Below, piece after piece: positions 13,096-13,957 of a DNA stretch of 13,957 nucleotides. This DNA is from Nitrospira sp. (GTDB taxonomy: Bacteria; Nitrospirota; Thermodesulfovibrionia; Thermodesulfovibrionales; SM23-35). The DNA is taken from the NCBI GenBank assembly GCA_016873575.1, contig VGWY01000045.1, positions 1-13,957 on the forward strand, given 5' to 3'. A program made the position numbers and the translations under genes. A model generated the notes under the pieces. That model had not been told where the DNA came from and did no database searches. It saw only the letters and a program-made list of their open reading frames with translations. How positions within the stretch are numbered: position 1 is the first letter of the stretch; the number at the start of each line of letters is the position of its first letter.

Positions 13096-13957
13096 ATGCA
13101 TCCACGTTCGGACTATGTTCCCCTCCATCTGCATACAGAATACAGTCTCCTGGATGGGGCAATAAAAATAAAAGAACTTGTTGAGCAGGCTACTGCGTTC
13201 AATATGCCTGCCGTAGCAATTACAGACCATGGGAATCTCTTCGGTACAATAGATTTTTACCGGAAAGTTACCAGGGCTGGCATGAAACCGATAATCGGTT
13301 GCGAAATGTATGTCGCCCCGGGGAGCCGTTTTGACAGGGGGAATACTGCCGAAACGGACGAAGCATCATTCCACTTTATACTCCTCGCGAGAGACAACAA
13401 AGGATACCGGAACCTCATCTCATTAGTAACAAAGGCATATACCGAGGGATTCTATTATAAACCGCGGATAGATATGGATTTGCTCGAACAATACAGTGGT
13501 GGACTGATCGGTCTTACCGCATGTCTGAAAGGAGAGGTGCCCTATTATTTACAAAGAGATATGCTTGAGAAGGCAAGGGAAAAAGCACTTGCATACAAGC
13601 ATATTCTGGGTCCTGAAAATTTTTACATTGAAATCCAGGACAACGGACTGCAAGAACAGGAAGAAGTGAACAAAAAACTTATTGAACTTGCGAATGACCT
13701 CCATATCGGCATTGTAGCCACAAATGATTGTCATTACATGAGAAAGGAAGATGCAAAGGCACATGATATCCTGCTCTGTATCCAGACAGGAAAAACCGTA
13801 AAGGACCAGAATCGCCTCCATTTCAGCACTGATGGCTTTTATTTTAAGTCACCTGATGAGATGAAGCGTGCGTTTAAAGATATTCCCGAGGCAATACGCA
13901 ACACAAGGGTAATTGCAGAAAGGTGTAATGTTGATTTCAGGTTAGGTGCAAACCTGC
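13096..13957 (+). CDS. dnaE: DNA polymerase III subunit alpha, 5' part (runs off the window)
   Basis: This is the first 287 codons of the replicative polymerase catalytic subunit; the full protein is normally about 1150 residues, so the polymerase palm lies outside. The visible part is the PHP domain with a complete-looking metal-ligand set: HLH (His11, His13), Asp20, ITDHG (Asp44, His45), CE (Glu70), His93, Cys143 in TACLKGE, and NDCH (Asp211, His213). Such an intact set occurs in DnaE proteins thought to keep PHP phosphoesterase/proofreading activity, whereas E. coli has lost several ligands. ATG 13096 is the only usable start, because an in-frame TGA lies at 13063. It is divergent from the HD-GYP gene with a 94-nt shared control region. 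Confidence 0.95.
   Translation, partial: MHPRSDYVPLHLHTEYSLLDGAIKIKELVEQATAFNMPAVAITDHGNLFGTIDFYRKVTRAGMKPIIGCEMYVAPGSRFDRGNTAETDEASFHFILLARDNKGYRNLISLVTKAYTEGFYYKPRIDMDLLEQYSGGLIGLTACLKGEVPYYLQRDMLEKAREKALAYKHILGPENFYIEIQDNGLQEQEEVNKKLIELANDLHIGIVATNDCHYMRKEDAKAHDILLCIQTGKTVKDQNRLHFSTDGFYFKSPDEMKRAFKDIPEAIRNTRVIAERCNVDFRLGANL

Noticed and set aside
13549..13821. 90-codon minus-strand frame opposite dnaE
   Set aside because: It is antisense to the conserved PHP domain of dnaE and its Phe/Cys-rich translation resembles no protein; a shadow frame.
1..13957. A new defence, mobile or biosynthetic system
   Set aside because: Apart from one unknown conserved gene and one HD-GYP regulator, all genes are recognised housekeeping or stress genes; no integrase, transposase, toxin pair, nuclease cluster or biosynthetic set is present.

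Overview
The window looks like an ordinary core-chromosome stretch of a diderm (LPS-exporting) anaerobe-like bacterium of moderate, slightly AT-rich composition. The combination of a GH57 alpha-glucan enzyme, LptF/LptG, TypA/BipA, a dnaJ-hspR-clpB heat-shock operon and a conserved Sfum_1244-like protein of unknown function is most reminiscent of Nitrospirota (Thermodesulfovibrio-like) or Desulfobacterota. That placement is an inference from gene content and protein flavour; no rRNA or marker comparison could be run.

Layout. 1-3112, minus strand: lptF and lptG (ATGA overlap) followed by a GH57 / 1,4-alpha-glucan-branching-type gene whose reading frame is cut by an in-frame TAA at 43-45, although the same frame continues with family-like sequence to the window edge. 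3215-5008, minus: typA/bipA, with a very GC-rich perfect-ended palindrome in its leader. 5280-9366, minus: dnaJ, hspR and clpB, a tightly packed heat-shock operon. Upstream of dnaJ lies a near-consensus sigma-70 promoter overlapped by a HAIR-like inverted repeat, which implies autoregulation by HspR. 9367-9739: a 373-bp gap holding that promoter and a cluster of small palindromic repeats. 9740-10513, minus: truA, divergent from an uncharacterised conserved gene (10620-11702, plus). That gene converges, with a 9-bp overlap, on a membrane-anchored GAF/HD-GYP signalling gene (11694-13001, minus). 13096-end, plus: the 5' part of dnaE (DNA polymerase III alpha), divergent from the HD-GYP gene.

How the parts work together. 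LptF/LptG form the inner-membrane part of the LPS exporter. DnaJ and ClpB are disaggregation partners controlled by HspR, but dnaK and grpE are not here. TypA, TruA and DnaE are translation, tRNA-modification and replication housekeeping. The HD-GYP protein and the unknown protein are the only accessory-flavoured genes.

I found no convincing new defence, mobile or biosynthetic system. The most interesting signals are structural. (a) A family of mini-palindromes with a constant CTTGA/CTTGT loop and covarying arms occurs between dnaJ and truA, and one copy lies in frame inside lptG. (b) The GH57 gene has a nonsense interruption. (c) Genes that start transcription units (lptF, truA, dnaE, the HD-GYP gene) show a promoter-like -10 box 5-8 nt from the ATG and no clear Shine-Dalgarno, which suggests leaderless mRNAs, whereas operon-internal genes have good ribosome binding sites.
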